Positions 12,161 to 22,900 of a DNA stretch of 64,000 nucleotides are shown one piece after another (position 1 is the first letter of the stretch; each line of letters begins with the position of its first letter). The translations under genes and the position numbers were made by a program. Source of the DNA: Tetrapyrgos nigripes (taxonomy: Eukaryota > Basidiomycota > Agaricomycetes > Agaricales > Campanellaceae); NCBI GenBank assembly GCA_013368315.1, contig JAACJM010000027.1, positions 558,001 to 622,000 on the forward strand, read 5' to 3'. The notes under the pieces were generated by a model that made no database searches, was not told where the DNA came from, and was given only the letters and a program-made list of their open reading frames with translations.

Positions 12161-13305
12161 TAGGGCTCAGCACGGGTACACCCGCGGATTACCCGGACCC
12201 GGACCCGCGGGTTTATCTCACATCAAAACTCAAATCCGTATCCGGCGGGTAAAGCACTCCGGATAACCCGTATCCGGAGTATCCGACCCGCGGGTTATAT
12301 GGGTATCTGCGGGTATGCGGGTACTTGACTATAAAAATGTAGTTTTTAGTTCTAAACCCTACATATTAAAATGTTTTATGCCTAAATAAATGTTTATTTT
12401 TAAATGAATATCTTCTTTCACTTGATGATGAGAACAATCTTTGTTTATAGAGCCAGACAATCCAGCAACAATACATACTTTTAACTGACTGAAAAAGATC
12501 AGAAAAGTGGCTTTTTATGAAAGAACCACAGATCTTGGGTGAAATTATGTATAAATATATAATTGTTTGTACTCATATATCTTCCCTCATATCAGTGGAA
12601 CATTTTATGTTCATAGAGCTTAGTAATCTGAGTACAATACATACTTCAACTGACTGAAAAAGATCAGAAAAGTGGCTTTTTATGAAAGAACCATAGATCT
12701 TGGGTGAAATTTTGCATAAATATATATAATTTTTTGTACATATATATCTTTTCTCATTGCAGTGGAACATTTCTTGTCTATAGAGTCAAACAATCCAGTG
12801 ACAATACATAATTTTAATAGAGCCAAAATACCAACAAAGCAATTTTTATTAAAAAAAACATAGATCTTCATTGAGTTTGTGCATAAGTATATGATTATTT
12901 TTACATAGATATACTCTCTCACTCAGGTGGAACATTTTATGTTCATATAGCCAAGCAATCTGACTGCATTACACATTTTTAATTGAGAAAGTGAGTTCCA
13001 GCCACAATATACATATAGACATTTAGACCTGTTTTAGCTGCGAAAATGTGGATCCTCATGAAAAACCCATTTTTATGAAGGAATACAATGCTAATGTAGC
13101 TATGTTTCTATTTTTCTACATACATATTTAAATACAGACGGTACTATTTTTATTTTACGGATACCTGCGGATACTGGGACATTTTGAAAGTCAAACCCGT
13201 ATCTGGTGGTATCCGTATCCGGCGGGTGTGGCTGTGCCGGGTATTCGGGACCCCCGGGTCTGGATACAGGTACCTGGCAATTACCCGTACCCGTGCTGAG
13301 CCCTA
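12161..13305. mobile_element. hAT-like non-autonomous element
   Basis: Terminal inverted repeats TAGGGCTCAGCACGGGTAC at both ends and a perfect 8-bp duplication GTGTGGAA (12153-12160, 13306-13313) identify a hAT-type insertion. Next to each end are many ACCCG/CGGGT boxes, likely binding sites. The AT-rich middle contains a tandem repeat of about 165-180 bp (copies near 12490, 12656 and 12835) with the shared core 'cagaaaagtggctttttatg'. No protein is encoded. Confidence 0.85.
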
Positions 13306-13502
13306 GTGTGGAAGCAGTCGACCTGGTTGCTGACTTGGGTGAACTGGATAATTGAGACCTGGAGGCAGATCTTGGAGACATGCTCGTTGTTTTCAGATAA
13401 CTCAAGGAGGCTGAAGTGGACATAACGCGTGGGTGAGAAATATTGACACTTCGACTCGAAGACGGGCTACAATGCTCTATTGTTATGCCCTTCCTTGCCA
13501 CC

Positions 13503-14103
13503 ATGGGCGGAGACGACCTCTTCCTAGCTGACGATTAAGATCCTGTTCCTGCCCCAGGGAAGACAAAAACTCTTTCGTTCTCTGACGATGACACTCAAGC
13601 TGTGTCTCTTGAATCCCTCAATACTGTCACTCCCAAATACCTCCTAGACATGGCTCGCAATAAGGAATATATTCCTTTGTCCATGTTTCTGACTGAATCC
13701 CTGGACCTCGTCAGACTCGGCTCTACCTTATCGTTCTCAAAGAAGGGGGATAGCTCAATGAGAGTGTTAGATGTGGTGAATTCGGGATTTCGAGATGAAG
13801 ATTCACTTTCCAAAGATGAATGGCTGACAGCGTACACCGCATTTCTCAACTTGGTCAAAGCAATGGGAAATTGGCCTTTAAATCATGAATCCTAGACCAA
13901 GCACTACAACACTGACATCTTCGATGCCAAACTTCATCTGGCTTCTCGCGTTATATCGTCTTCTTCCCGTCCCTCTACTGGTCCAATCTTCATCCAAGAC
14001 AGGTTCCTATACTTTGAATCCCATCGCAGACAATTCCTCAAAGAATGGCATAGTATATCGTATCAAAGCTGGATATACTGTCTTCCGGATTCCCATCACC
14101 TAA
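13503..14103 (+). pseudogene. Gag-like retroelement protein relic
   Basis: One frame reads MGGDDLFLADD, a stop, then 'FSDDDTQAVSLESLNTVTPK', 'EYIPLSMFLTESLDLVRLG', 'DEWLTAYTAFLNLVKAMGNW', a second stop, then 'IFDAKLHLASRVISSSSRPS' and 'ESHRRQFLKEWHSISY'. The layout (a 'yiPLslFt' block, a conserved 'eWltAyt.fl' helix, a C-terminal helix) is that of gag-like proteins common beside basidiomycete retroelements. Two in-frame stops mean it is dead. Its first ATG shares the palindrome CCATGG with the ATG of the minus-strand gene ending at 13504. The last 50 bp lie in the segment shared with the right arm. Confidence 0.45.
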
Positions 14104-14995
14104 AAAGAGAATGCATGAGAAGCTAGAACCCGAGTTTGGTTGACACCACGTACTCTGCACACCTGGCCAAGAGGACAAATATAGCCCTTGGCATCACTAC
14201 CCGACGGATGACCGTCCTGGTGAGGATAGGTCCTGACTTGCAGTGTCGTACCGTCGATAAATCCACCACAAAACTGAGAAAGCTGGATTTCATCTTCTCC
14301 ATCAGGCGCCTTCCTCTCATCCTTAACAGCACTAACCAAAGCTTTCAACTTTTCCTTCTGCTGTTCCTCTTGCTCCTTCTCTTCTTCTCGATCTTTCTTG
14401 CCCTCTTCCAGTACTTTCAACTGATTATACAAACAAAGCGCTACATTGCCTCGTCCTAATCAACTCGGACAATGTTGGTTGCACATTTCCTCTACTCCTA
14501 ACTCCACTTCCACTCACCCCAGCAACCGCAGCAGACGACGACAACGTGCCCGCAGCTGCACACACACCAACAAAGTCCTCATTGACACTCCCAAATGGCT
14601 CATCGATGAGTATGATACATCCCTCCAAATGATCCACACGAACATTCAACTCTCCACGACGCGTACGTCCCATGATGTAGGCTTTGACTTGAGTTTCATT
14701 ATATGCCCCAGGGACACCTGCATCTCTCAGGCGCGATGAGTGAGAGGAGGTTATTGATTTTAATTGAAGAGTAAATTTGGCTGAGATGGGAAAGAAGACG
14801 GGAGAGGAGGACTTGGTGGAGGAGAGGGAGGAAGGTGCGTAAGTGGGATCAGAGGTCGAGGACAGTGTTTTGAGAAGAGGAGCGATAGAAGAACATACGA
14901 GAGCACTGATGAGCACCTGTCCAGCGAGCTTACTCAACTCTTCATCTGATTTCCCGCTGATGGTTGTCACTACAGCGTAGTACTTGCCTCAAGCA
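14100..14995 (-). pseudogene. eIF3a (TIF32) fragment joined to a possible calcium-channel fragment, left copy
   Basis: Minus-strand reading KYYAVVTTISGKSDEELSK, 'LAGQVLISAL', 'CSSIAPLLKTLSSTSDPTYA', 'AYIMGRTRRGELNVRVDHLE', 'PFGSVNED' and 'LSELIRTRQC' follows the PCI-adjacent region of eIF3 subunit a, which scaffolds translation initiation complexes. The coiled block 'LKVLEEGKKDREEEKEQEEQ…LVSAVKDERKA' fits the same protein. A segment of about 240 bp present in the right copy (between ISAL and CSSIAPLL) is deleted here. After DERKA the frame passes into 'FCGGFIDGTTLQVRTYPHQD' and 'AKGYICPLGQVCR', which looks like an extracellular loop of a Cch1-type calcium channel; that assignment is tentative. 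This is a fused collage of partial genes, not a working eIF3a. Confidence 0.62.
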
Positions 14996-15126
14996 ACTGA
15001 GAGAGGTGAGGTATCTGTCGAGGCTGGTGATGGGTTTGTCACGTAGGATGGTGGAGATGGTTAGGCAGAGGAGTGGACTTGAGAAAGGAAGGCGTAGAAA
15101 GGCTGCGGTATGGCCCAAAAGAAACA

Positions 15127-15827
15127 TTAGCTTTTGCTGCTTCGAAAACACAAGATGAGCACAAAAAGAAGTGAAAACTCACCAATATCAAGAACCATTC
15201 TATAGGCCACAACCCACACTCTTTCACCGGGACTCCAAAACTCTTTCTCTTTGTCCATGCCTTTCTTCAAAGCCTTTGCACTCTCTTCATTGTCCTTCTT
15301 CCCTCCACTTGCAGGCCTCTGACCCATACCACTCCTCTAGACGCACCACTGACAAGAATAATGCCCTGCTTTGCAGCTCCAAGTAACACATACTTTGCAT
15401 CCGAGGTCCCAGAAGGGTTTAGGATTTGGCGTGGCTGGAGGAAGAATAGATGGATGATGGGGCTATTTCTTTCCAGCAGCCGACCCAAGTGGTGCAAGCG
15501 ATTTGGGCGAGCTAAGAGAGAGATTGACGGGTTTCTTGAGTGATGTGTGACGTGGTGGTACGGCAAGTTCTGTAGTGAAGCTGCCGCTGATGATAGTGAT
15601 GTTGCAAGTGTACTTGATCGAGGAGAACGAGGAGTCGGTGTCAGGGGTCGCAGACTCGACGGTGGCTCGTACTCTTTGTTGGTCGAGTCTTCTGCTCTTA
15701 AGACTTCAATGGAAAGTGCTTGAGGTATATATGAGGCCTCCAAGGCGATTTGAAGATGCAAGAGAGATCTGAGGAGTTGAGAGGTGGGTTTGGGTGAAGG
15801 CATTGTTGTTGTTGTTGGAGTGTTCAC
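15127..15827 (-). CDS. Unidentified ORF upstream of eIF3a piece, left copy
   Basis: An open frame of 186 codons starts MNTPTTTTMPSPKPTSQLLR and includes 'YIPQALSIEVLRAEDSTNKE' and 'DAKYVLLGAAKQGIILVSG'. An overlapping frame, MGQRPASGGKKDNEESAKAL…'EFWSPGERVWVVAYRMVLDI', ends at a GT donor and may be the real continuation. Both are repeated almost unchanged at 28037-28746, so they are carried as part of the palindrome. No family recognised; Ser/Pro richness argues for caution. Confidence 0.35.
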
Positions 15828-16129
15828 TGCTGACGACGCTGAGGATATCTCAGGCAGACGAATGGTGAGAATTGCTTGTAAATGTTCATCTTTACATCTC
15901 GATGAGAAGGATAATCCCTATTGTTTTTTATAGGACACACACCAAAAAAGGGTTGTGATCTATCGGAATCCTCCAAGTCATCTAGCCATTTATCGGGATC
16001 CGCTTTGTCTTCTGAAGGGAATTGGCATTTGGGACCCGGACGTTGAGCTCTGCAGCGGTGAAAAGTTCTTCAAATGTCGAGCTCATCATCGCAGACAACG
16101 TCCAGCGTCGGAAAAGAGTAAGTTGTGGC

Positions 16130-17515
16130 TGTGCAGCGGAACACTGCTAGATCAAAGCTCAGTCCGCGTGGATGCAATGTCCCATCGAAACGACCAGTGG
16201 CCTCTCGCCGTCGATGTATTCCTGAACCACCCGAGGACCTTCACCTTCAAAACAGGTCTTGTTGTTATGCATAACAACAGTTTGTTTGATCTCGGGCATG
16301 TCACCAAGGGAGCCATGTGCTAGAATGTCTTGAAACGGAGCTTGCCCTGAAAAGCTGGCTACGGGATATATGTCCCACATCTAGTGCACAGTATTGGAAT
16401 GAAATGCCTGTGGCCCGAAGGGCAAATCCATGAGAAAGTTCCATGTCATCTCTCGGGTTGACGTCAGGTGTTGTGACAAACAATACCAGTATGTAGCCCC
16501 AAGGAAGCAGTGACGGGTAGCCTATCGCGTAGAGGAATGTAAAATGCAGGCGTGGGGTGGTTGCGAGGGCTTCGGGGAATGAACTGCAACATTCTGGATG
16601 CCATAGCTTAAAGCATATGGTTTCTACGGAGAGGCAAACGTCTGATAGGTGGATGGGCAAATGCGAGCAGTATTCTGAGTATCATCTCTGATATCAGCAA
16701 ACATGCTGGCGATTTCTATCATATCTATCTCTTCTGAGAAAGCTCTTCCCGAAGCCTCGAAAAACTTGAAGGATTTCCTGCGATCTCCAACAGCTATAGT
16801 CCGAACAGAAGTCGACTGCAATGCAAAGCATGGCTTCCCATTTCGAGAAGTGGGCGGTCGAAGTCATTGAGAAGATCATGCAGGACCCGACGCCCATTGA
16901 AGTGAGAATGAAAGGAAAAATAGATGCCTTCTGTCCAATGTGGGAACAACATACGGGTTTCGTGTTGAGTCGTCAACCTATGATGGGGTTGCATTCAAGT
17001 TGCAGCACTAGTCGAGGAGCAGGGATTGGCGATGTTGCTTTCTTCATCGTCACCACTTCATTTTCTATTCCAGCAGGTGGTAAATTGTCCACAAACTCGG
17101 TCAACATTGCTGCACGCTCTGCGACGTGTATTAACCCCACAGTCAACGGTATCATAATGAAGGGGCATTTGAACCCCCGCCGACAAAAGGTGAGGTGATA
17201 AGAAAGGGTCAAAACATGCAGAGCCAGACTCTTCAATGCGAATAAACTGATTTGGTCCTGTGCTGATGTCTGCGTGACTCTGAACTCAGAGATCGAGGAG
17301 TCCATGCAGTAAGCGTCAGTGTCAAACGCCTCTAAATGCTGATTATGATACAGAAAAGCACTGTGGTATGCATTTTTCTGGGGGTCACTGAGCTCAGCTT
17401 TTGCAGTGATATCGTGGACAATACTCTTGTAAGCATCGCCGCTGTTGGACTTGGATCGGATATTCAAATATACAGAGCTGATACGGGGTTGGATATGGTC
17501 TAGCGACGATAACAT
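16130..17515 (-). pseudogene. Unidentified captured gene X, left copy
   Basis: Pieces in the minus frames look coding: MLSSLDHIQPRISSVYLNIR…'GDAYKSIVHDITAKAELSDP' (17515 on), 'MIPLTVGLIHVAERAAMLTE' with 'LPPAGIENEVVTMKKATSPI', 'ALQSTSVRTIAVGDRRKSFK' with 'MIEIASMFADIRDDTQNTAR', and 'FSGQAPFQDILAHGSLGDM' (16360-16290). I cannot name the family. The right-arm copy (23770-24540 and 27292-27806) has lost about 270 bp after the start and is split by an LTR element, while the left keeps the uninterrupted site GGAAT at 16576-16580. Stops between pieces may be introns or decay. Confidence 0.4.
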
Positions 17516-17699
17516 GGCCTATTTAGATAGAATTAATATAAGCCCACATAGAAAAATGGGCCCAAATACCCTCTGCTTGACGTCTTTCAATTTCATGCAA
17601 GGTGAATAAACATGACGAGGGGGTAGGAGTGAAGCCTGAAAAATTTGTCAGCAAATTCATTGTTCCACGGAAATAAGAGAAAGACTGCCGAGTAAAGGA

Positions 17700-19750
17700 G
17701 ACGTAGACCTACATCCTCAATCTGGTCAAGGTGTTAAAGTTGCCCAGAGAAATATCTGTATGACTAAAAATTGGTGATAGTAGCAAGAAAAATCTGAAAA
17801 CGACGTACCGATATGGATTCCAGTCACCTCTTGCCTTAGCTGGTGGAGGTCGTAGATCTTTCAGAAAATCCATGACTGTTTGTCTGACTGTACAGAAGAT
17901 CCATAACTTTGAGTCATGGGGGTCAACAAAGCTAACCGTTCTGTAGATCATAAGATCACCGGCGTCAATGGGTCTCTTAGTCTGCAATCTTTAGACGTTT
18001 ATATCGATTATACCACTGGCATCAAATCAATTAGCCAGTAGCCTGGAGACATAGATATCAGTCAGTCATTCGCAAAGAAAGCCAAGAAAGATGTACCCAA
18101 CCGATGAACGCATTTGACGATCTCGCCCAAAGTGTTGATATTGCCAAAAATTCAGAATGCGGTCTGTAAAGACGGAAGTGTGTGGCCAACCGAGTTGGCT
18201 ATAGACACAGAATCAAGCCTGACTATGGCTTGCAACCGACATACAAAAACGAGAGCAAAGGACGTATAGTCAACAAAGTTGGCTAAAGACACGGACCAAG
18301 CCTGTGTCGAGTGCTGACCAACCCAGCAGTGAGTAAGATAAAAGTCGCCCAAAGTCTTGAAATTGCCGACAGAAACCTGTAAGACTTGAGTGACAGTACT
18401 TAGCAAGAAAATGCTGCAAATGACATACCTAGTGGTTTTGTAGTAAACTCCGTTCTTGGCCGGTGTAGGTAGTAGACCGTACGGAAGATCCATGACTTCT
18501 CGTCATGGGGGTCAGCAAAGCTAACTGTTCCATAGATCATAGCAGGAAACACCACCATCCAGTCCAGTAGTCCGTAACCTACAGGGAAGCATATCAATAA
18601 TCATCCAGAAAAGATGCCAAAAAGATGTACCAAAAGAACCTACACAGTTGACGCCCTCAATCTCGCCAAAGTCTTCAGTTTGCAAAAAGTCCAGAACGTG
18701 ATCTGTAAAAAGAAAAAGAGGGAGTTGTGTGACCAACCAAGTTGGCTAAAGACACAGGGCCAAGCCTGTGTCAAGTGCTGGCCAAGCCAGGACTCACGCA
18801 ACGAATAAAACAAAGTCGCTAAAAGTCTTGAAATTGCTGACAGAAACCTGTAAGGCTTGAGTGACAGTACTTAGCAAGAAAATACTGCAAATGACATACC
18901 TAGTTGGTTTGTAGTAAACTCCATTCTTGGCCGGTGTAGGTAGTAGACCGTATGGAAGATCCATGACTTTTTGTCATGGGGGTCAGCAAAGCTAACCATT
19001 CCATAGATCATAGCAGGAAACACCACCATCCAGGCCCAGACCGTAACCTACAGGGAAGCATATCAGTAATCATCCAGAAAAGAAGCCGAAAAGACGTGCC
19101 AAAAGAACGTACACGCCCTCAATATCGTCAAAGTCTTCAGATTGCAAAAAGTCCAGAACGCGATCTGTAAAACGAAAAAGAGGGAGTTGTGTGACCAACC
19201 AAGTTGGCTAAAGACACAGGACCAAGCCTGTGTTGAGTGCTGGCCAAGCCAGGACTCATGCAACGAATAAAACAAAGTCGCCAAAAGTCTTGAAATTGCC
19301 AACAGAAACCTGTAAGACTTGAGTGACAGTACTTAGCAAGAAAATACTGCAAATGACTAAACTCCGTTCTTGGCCGGTGTAGGTAGTAGCCCATGGAGGA
19401 TCCACGACTTTTCGTCATGGGGGTCAGCAAAGCTGATCGTTCCATAGATCATAGCAGGAAACACCACTGTCCAGTAGTCCATAACCTTCACAGAAGTATA
19501 TCAATAATCAATAATCATCGAGAAAGGAAGCCGAAAAAGACGTACAAAAATGTACACAGAGTTGACGCCCTCAATCTCGCCAGTCCTCAGATTGCAAAAA
19601 GTCCAGAACGTGATCTGCAAAATGAAGACAAGGGAGTTGTATGGCCAACCAAGTTGGCTTAAAGACACAGGACCGAGCCTGTGTCGAGTCCTGGCCAAGC
19701 CAGGACTCACGCAGCGAAGAAGATGATGGTAGACGCGGAGAACGACTTGT
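17700..19750 (-). repeat. Left array of ~460-bp exon-like modules (four copies)
   Basis: The landmark AGCTAAC/AGCTGAT next to CCCCATGAC recurs at 17930, 18529, 18990 and 19431 (spacings 599, 461, 441). Each module read on the minus strand has a segment 'GTVSFADPHDEKSWIFRTVY', a GT..AG-like gap, 'VSVGNFKTLGDF', another gap built around GAGTCCTGGC…GACACAGG, and 'DHVLDFLQTEDFGEIEGVNC'. The outermost copy (17709-17987) differs: it continues 'VMDFLKDLRPPPAKARGDWN'. More than one frame stays open in places, so coding status is unproven. The array is mirrored in the right arm. Confidence 0.6.
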
Positions 19751-19943
19751 CAATAATTCGATGGACGGTCACATGGTCACATGCCACTACATCATCGGCA
19801 CTTATTAATTATTCTTTTAAAGTTTACTATCACCTTCTTCCTCATATCGTCAAGTCCTGGCTTGGTCCAGCACTTAGCACTGACTAGGTTTTGGTGCTTC
19901 TACCACTGACTTGGTCGGTGATACCTCTCGACTTCCTTTTTCA
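19751..19943. other. Central spacer of the palindrome
   Basis: The left arm ends GAGAACGACT and the right arm begins at the complementary AGTCGTTCTC; the bases between have no partner. Contains GGTCACATGGTCACATG and AT-rich DNA. No gene seen. Confidence 0.7.
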
Positions 19944-22900
19944 GAGTCGTTCTCTGTCTCTACCATCAATTCATCTTCTTCGCCGCGTGAGTCCTGGCCA
20001 AGACAGGACTCGACACAGGCTTGGTCCTGTCTCTTTAGCCAACTTGGTTGGCCATATGACTTACTTCGTTTTGTTTTACGGATCACATGCTGGACTTTCT
20101 GCAATCACAATACTTTGTGGCAAGAGTGGGGACGGCAACTAGGAATATCATTTAAGTAGGTCCTACTCAGCTTTCTTTCTGCAGGCTTTTCGACATACAT
20201 CTACAGGATACGGAATACAGGACTGGGCGGTTGGTGGTGTTTACTGCTATGACCTATTGAACGGTTAGCTTTGCTGACCCCCATGAAGACAAGTCATGGA
20301 TCTTCCATATGGTCTACTACCTACACCGGCCAAGAACAGAGTTTACTACAAACCAACTAGGTATGTCATTTGCAGTATTTTCTTGCTAAGTACTGTCACT
20401 TAAGTCTTACAGGTTTCTGTTGGCAATTTCAAGACTTTTGGCGACTTTGTTTTATTCGTTGTGTGAGTCCTGGCTTGGCCAGCACTCAACACAGGCTTGG
20501 TCCTGTGTCTTTAGCCAACTTGGTTGGTCACACAACTCCCTCTTTTTCGTTTTACAGATCATGTTCTGGACTTATTGCAATCTGAAGACTTTGACGAGAT
20601 TAAGGGCGTGTACGTTCTTTTGGCACGTCTTTTCGGCTTCTTTTCTGGATGATTATTGATATGCTTCTATGTAGGTTACGGTCTGGGCCTGGACAGTAGT
20701 GTTTCCTGCTATGATCTATGGAACAGTTAGCTTTGCTGACCCCCATGACGAAAAGTCATGGATCTTCCATACGGTCTACTACCTACACCGGCCAAGAATG
20801 GAGTTTACTACAAAACAACTAGGTATGTCATTTGCAGCATTTTCTTGCTAAGTACTGTCACTCAAGTCTTACAGGTTTCTGTCAGCAATTTCAAGACTTT
20901 GGGTGACTTTTATCTTACTCACTGCGTGAGTCCTGGGTTGGTCAGCACTCGACACAGGCTTGGTCCATGTCTTTAGCCAACTTTGTTGACTATACGAGTC
21001 CCTTTGCTTTCGTTTTTGCACGTCGGTTGCGAGCCATAGTGAGGCTTGACAAGTCATGGATCCTCTGTGCGGCCTGTGACCTACACTGTCCAGGCAGGAC
21101 GCTTCTCAGCCTATCTGTACTTCCAAGCAAGCAAAGGTCGTGCGTTACCTGCGATGTTTTTATGTTCTATTACTGACTTCTATGTTTTGGTTCAGCTGTG
21201 ACCTCTCCCGATCCAAACACGGCTTTTATGCCTATATGTCATAAAGGGACAGTGGAAATGGCCTCTGCCATTCTTCATTGTCTTTTCGGTCCCCATTCAG
21301 GGCCCTGCCACACGTCGAAGAGTTCGCCACTCCGTCTGCACATTTCTACTTTTAACCGCCACTTTACGTGCCTCCCTGCGAAGTATGCTGGATTGACTGC
21401 CATGGTGCCCCTTCATTCATATACCCCTCTATTTTAGGACCCAGACTACTCAATCGGCGTCCAAGCCTTCAAAGAAAAGGTGCATTTACAGTTGGCTGAC
21501 TGGCAGGTGCAGTTGGAGGACAGTCAGAGGACCGCGCAGACCTTGAATGCGCAATTGAAGGACAGTCAGAGGACCATGGAATTCTTGCAGGCGCAAAAAG
21601 CGAGTCTCTGATGCTTCCCTCTCCTTTCAGAAGTATTGATACCTAGCTTTTATTCAGCAACAAGACAACGAAACCATTGGAAACCTGGAATCTCAGGTCG
21701 ACCAACTTCAGCAGCAGCTGGCAGACTCCAGAACCTTCCATGAGGACCACTTGCGAGAATGTCGAGTGATGAGTGATAGTATGTTCCTCTCTCTGTCTCT
21801 ATTTAATGTAGCATATGTTGAAGCCCTTCAGTTTCATTATCTCTCGCTATGAAATGTGTTTTTCTCCATCTTCACGTCGTGCTCTCAACATCCTCAAACA
21901 CCCACCTTTATTCGCCAGCTTCAACTGTAGCTCAATGGCAAACTCAGGAATTGTCTGATGTCCGTGAAAGGCTCCAGGGCGAGCAGAACGAAAGAAGCAA
22001 GCTGGGAAGTCAACTAAAAGCAAGAACTGCTACTGTGAAGGTGTGTATGCTTTCATACGGTCGATCTTTTGTTGACTCTCTGGTCCAGGCCTTCGAAAAA
22101 GAGATTGCCTCTCTTCAAGAACAAACTGCCAATAACATTAATCTGTATGAAAATTTGAAGCAAGAGCAGTCCAAAAGAAAAGAATTGGCAAACCAACTCC
22201 AGGCCGAGCATCGTAAATCGCAGGTGTGTATCTTTTCGCCGTTTGACATTTATTGATCTGTTTTTGCTCACCTTTTCACTGTTTACTGTCCAGGAGAACC
22301 ACGACAGAGCTTTTCTGGATGATTACTGATATGCTTCCCTGTAGATTATGGTCTGGGCCTGGACAGTGGTGTTTCCTGCTATGATCTATGGAACGGTTAG
22401 CTTTGCTGACCCCCATGACGAAAAGTCATGGATCTTCCATATGGTCTACTACCTACACCGGCCAAGAATGGAGTTTACTACAAAACAACTAGGTATGTCA
22501 TTTGCAGTATTTTCTTGCTAAGTACTGTCACTCAAGTCTTACAGGTTTCTGTCGGCAATTTCTAGACTTTTAGCGACTTTGTTTTATTCGTTGCGTGAGT
22601 CCTGGCTTGGCCAGCACTTGACACAGGCTTGGCCCTGTGTCTTTAGCCAACTTGGTTGGTCACACAACTCCCTCTTTTTCGTTTTACAGATCACATTCTG
22701 GACTTTTTGCAATCTGAAGACTTTGACAAGATTGAGGGTGTCAACTGTGTACGTTCTTTTGGCACATCTTTTTGGCATCTTTTCTGGATGATTATTGATA
22801 TGCTTTCCTGTAGGTTACGGACTACTGGACTGGACGGTGGTGTTTCCTGCTATGATCTATGGAACGGTTAGCTTTGCTGACCCCCATGACGAAAAGTCGT

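Larger units (their letters stand above)
8866..13504 (-). pseudogene. Ser/Pro-rich cytoplasmic-type protein gene, broken by two insertions
   Basis: From about 13504 leftward one long low-complexity protein can be followed: MVARKGITIEHCSPSSSRS…, a Ser/Thr/Pro-rich middle (12111-11761, 11218-10870, 10865-10194), then a charged helical region near 9790-9600 ('QERWREWEAERLMLKEKSME') and a KE-rich end (9594-8866, 'EKKEKEKEKL'). The 11-residue unit MQSED(R/G)(K/N)KDEL occurs twice near 10400. It is interrupted by a solo LTR (11219-11684) and an hAT-like element (12161-13305); removing the latter rejoins RSTAST to RSLSPGN in frame. In-frame stops occur near 10868 (TGA) and 9596 (TAG). No enzyme domain is visible; it looks like a disordered scaffold or regulator. 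Present only in the left arm. The N-terminus may be missing. Confidence 0.55.

Noticed and set aside
15955..16323. Plus-strand 122-codon frame starting MIYRNPPSHLAIYRDP
   Set aside because: Antisense to gene X and its flank; repeated in the right arm only because the DNA is duplicated.
20370..20659. Overlapping frames such as CWQFQDFW… and FYSLCESWLGQHSTQ… repeated in the array
   Set aside because: They read through recurring GT..AG-like gaps; repetition of the DNA makes any open frame recur, so recurrence is not evidence of coding.
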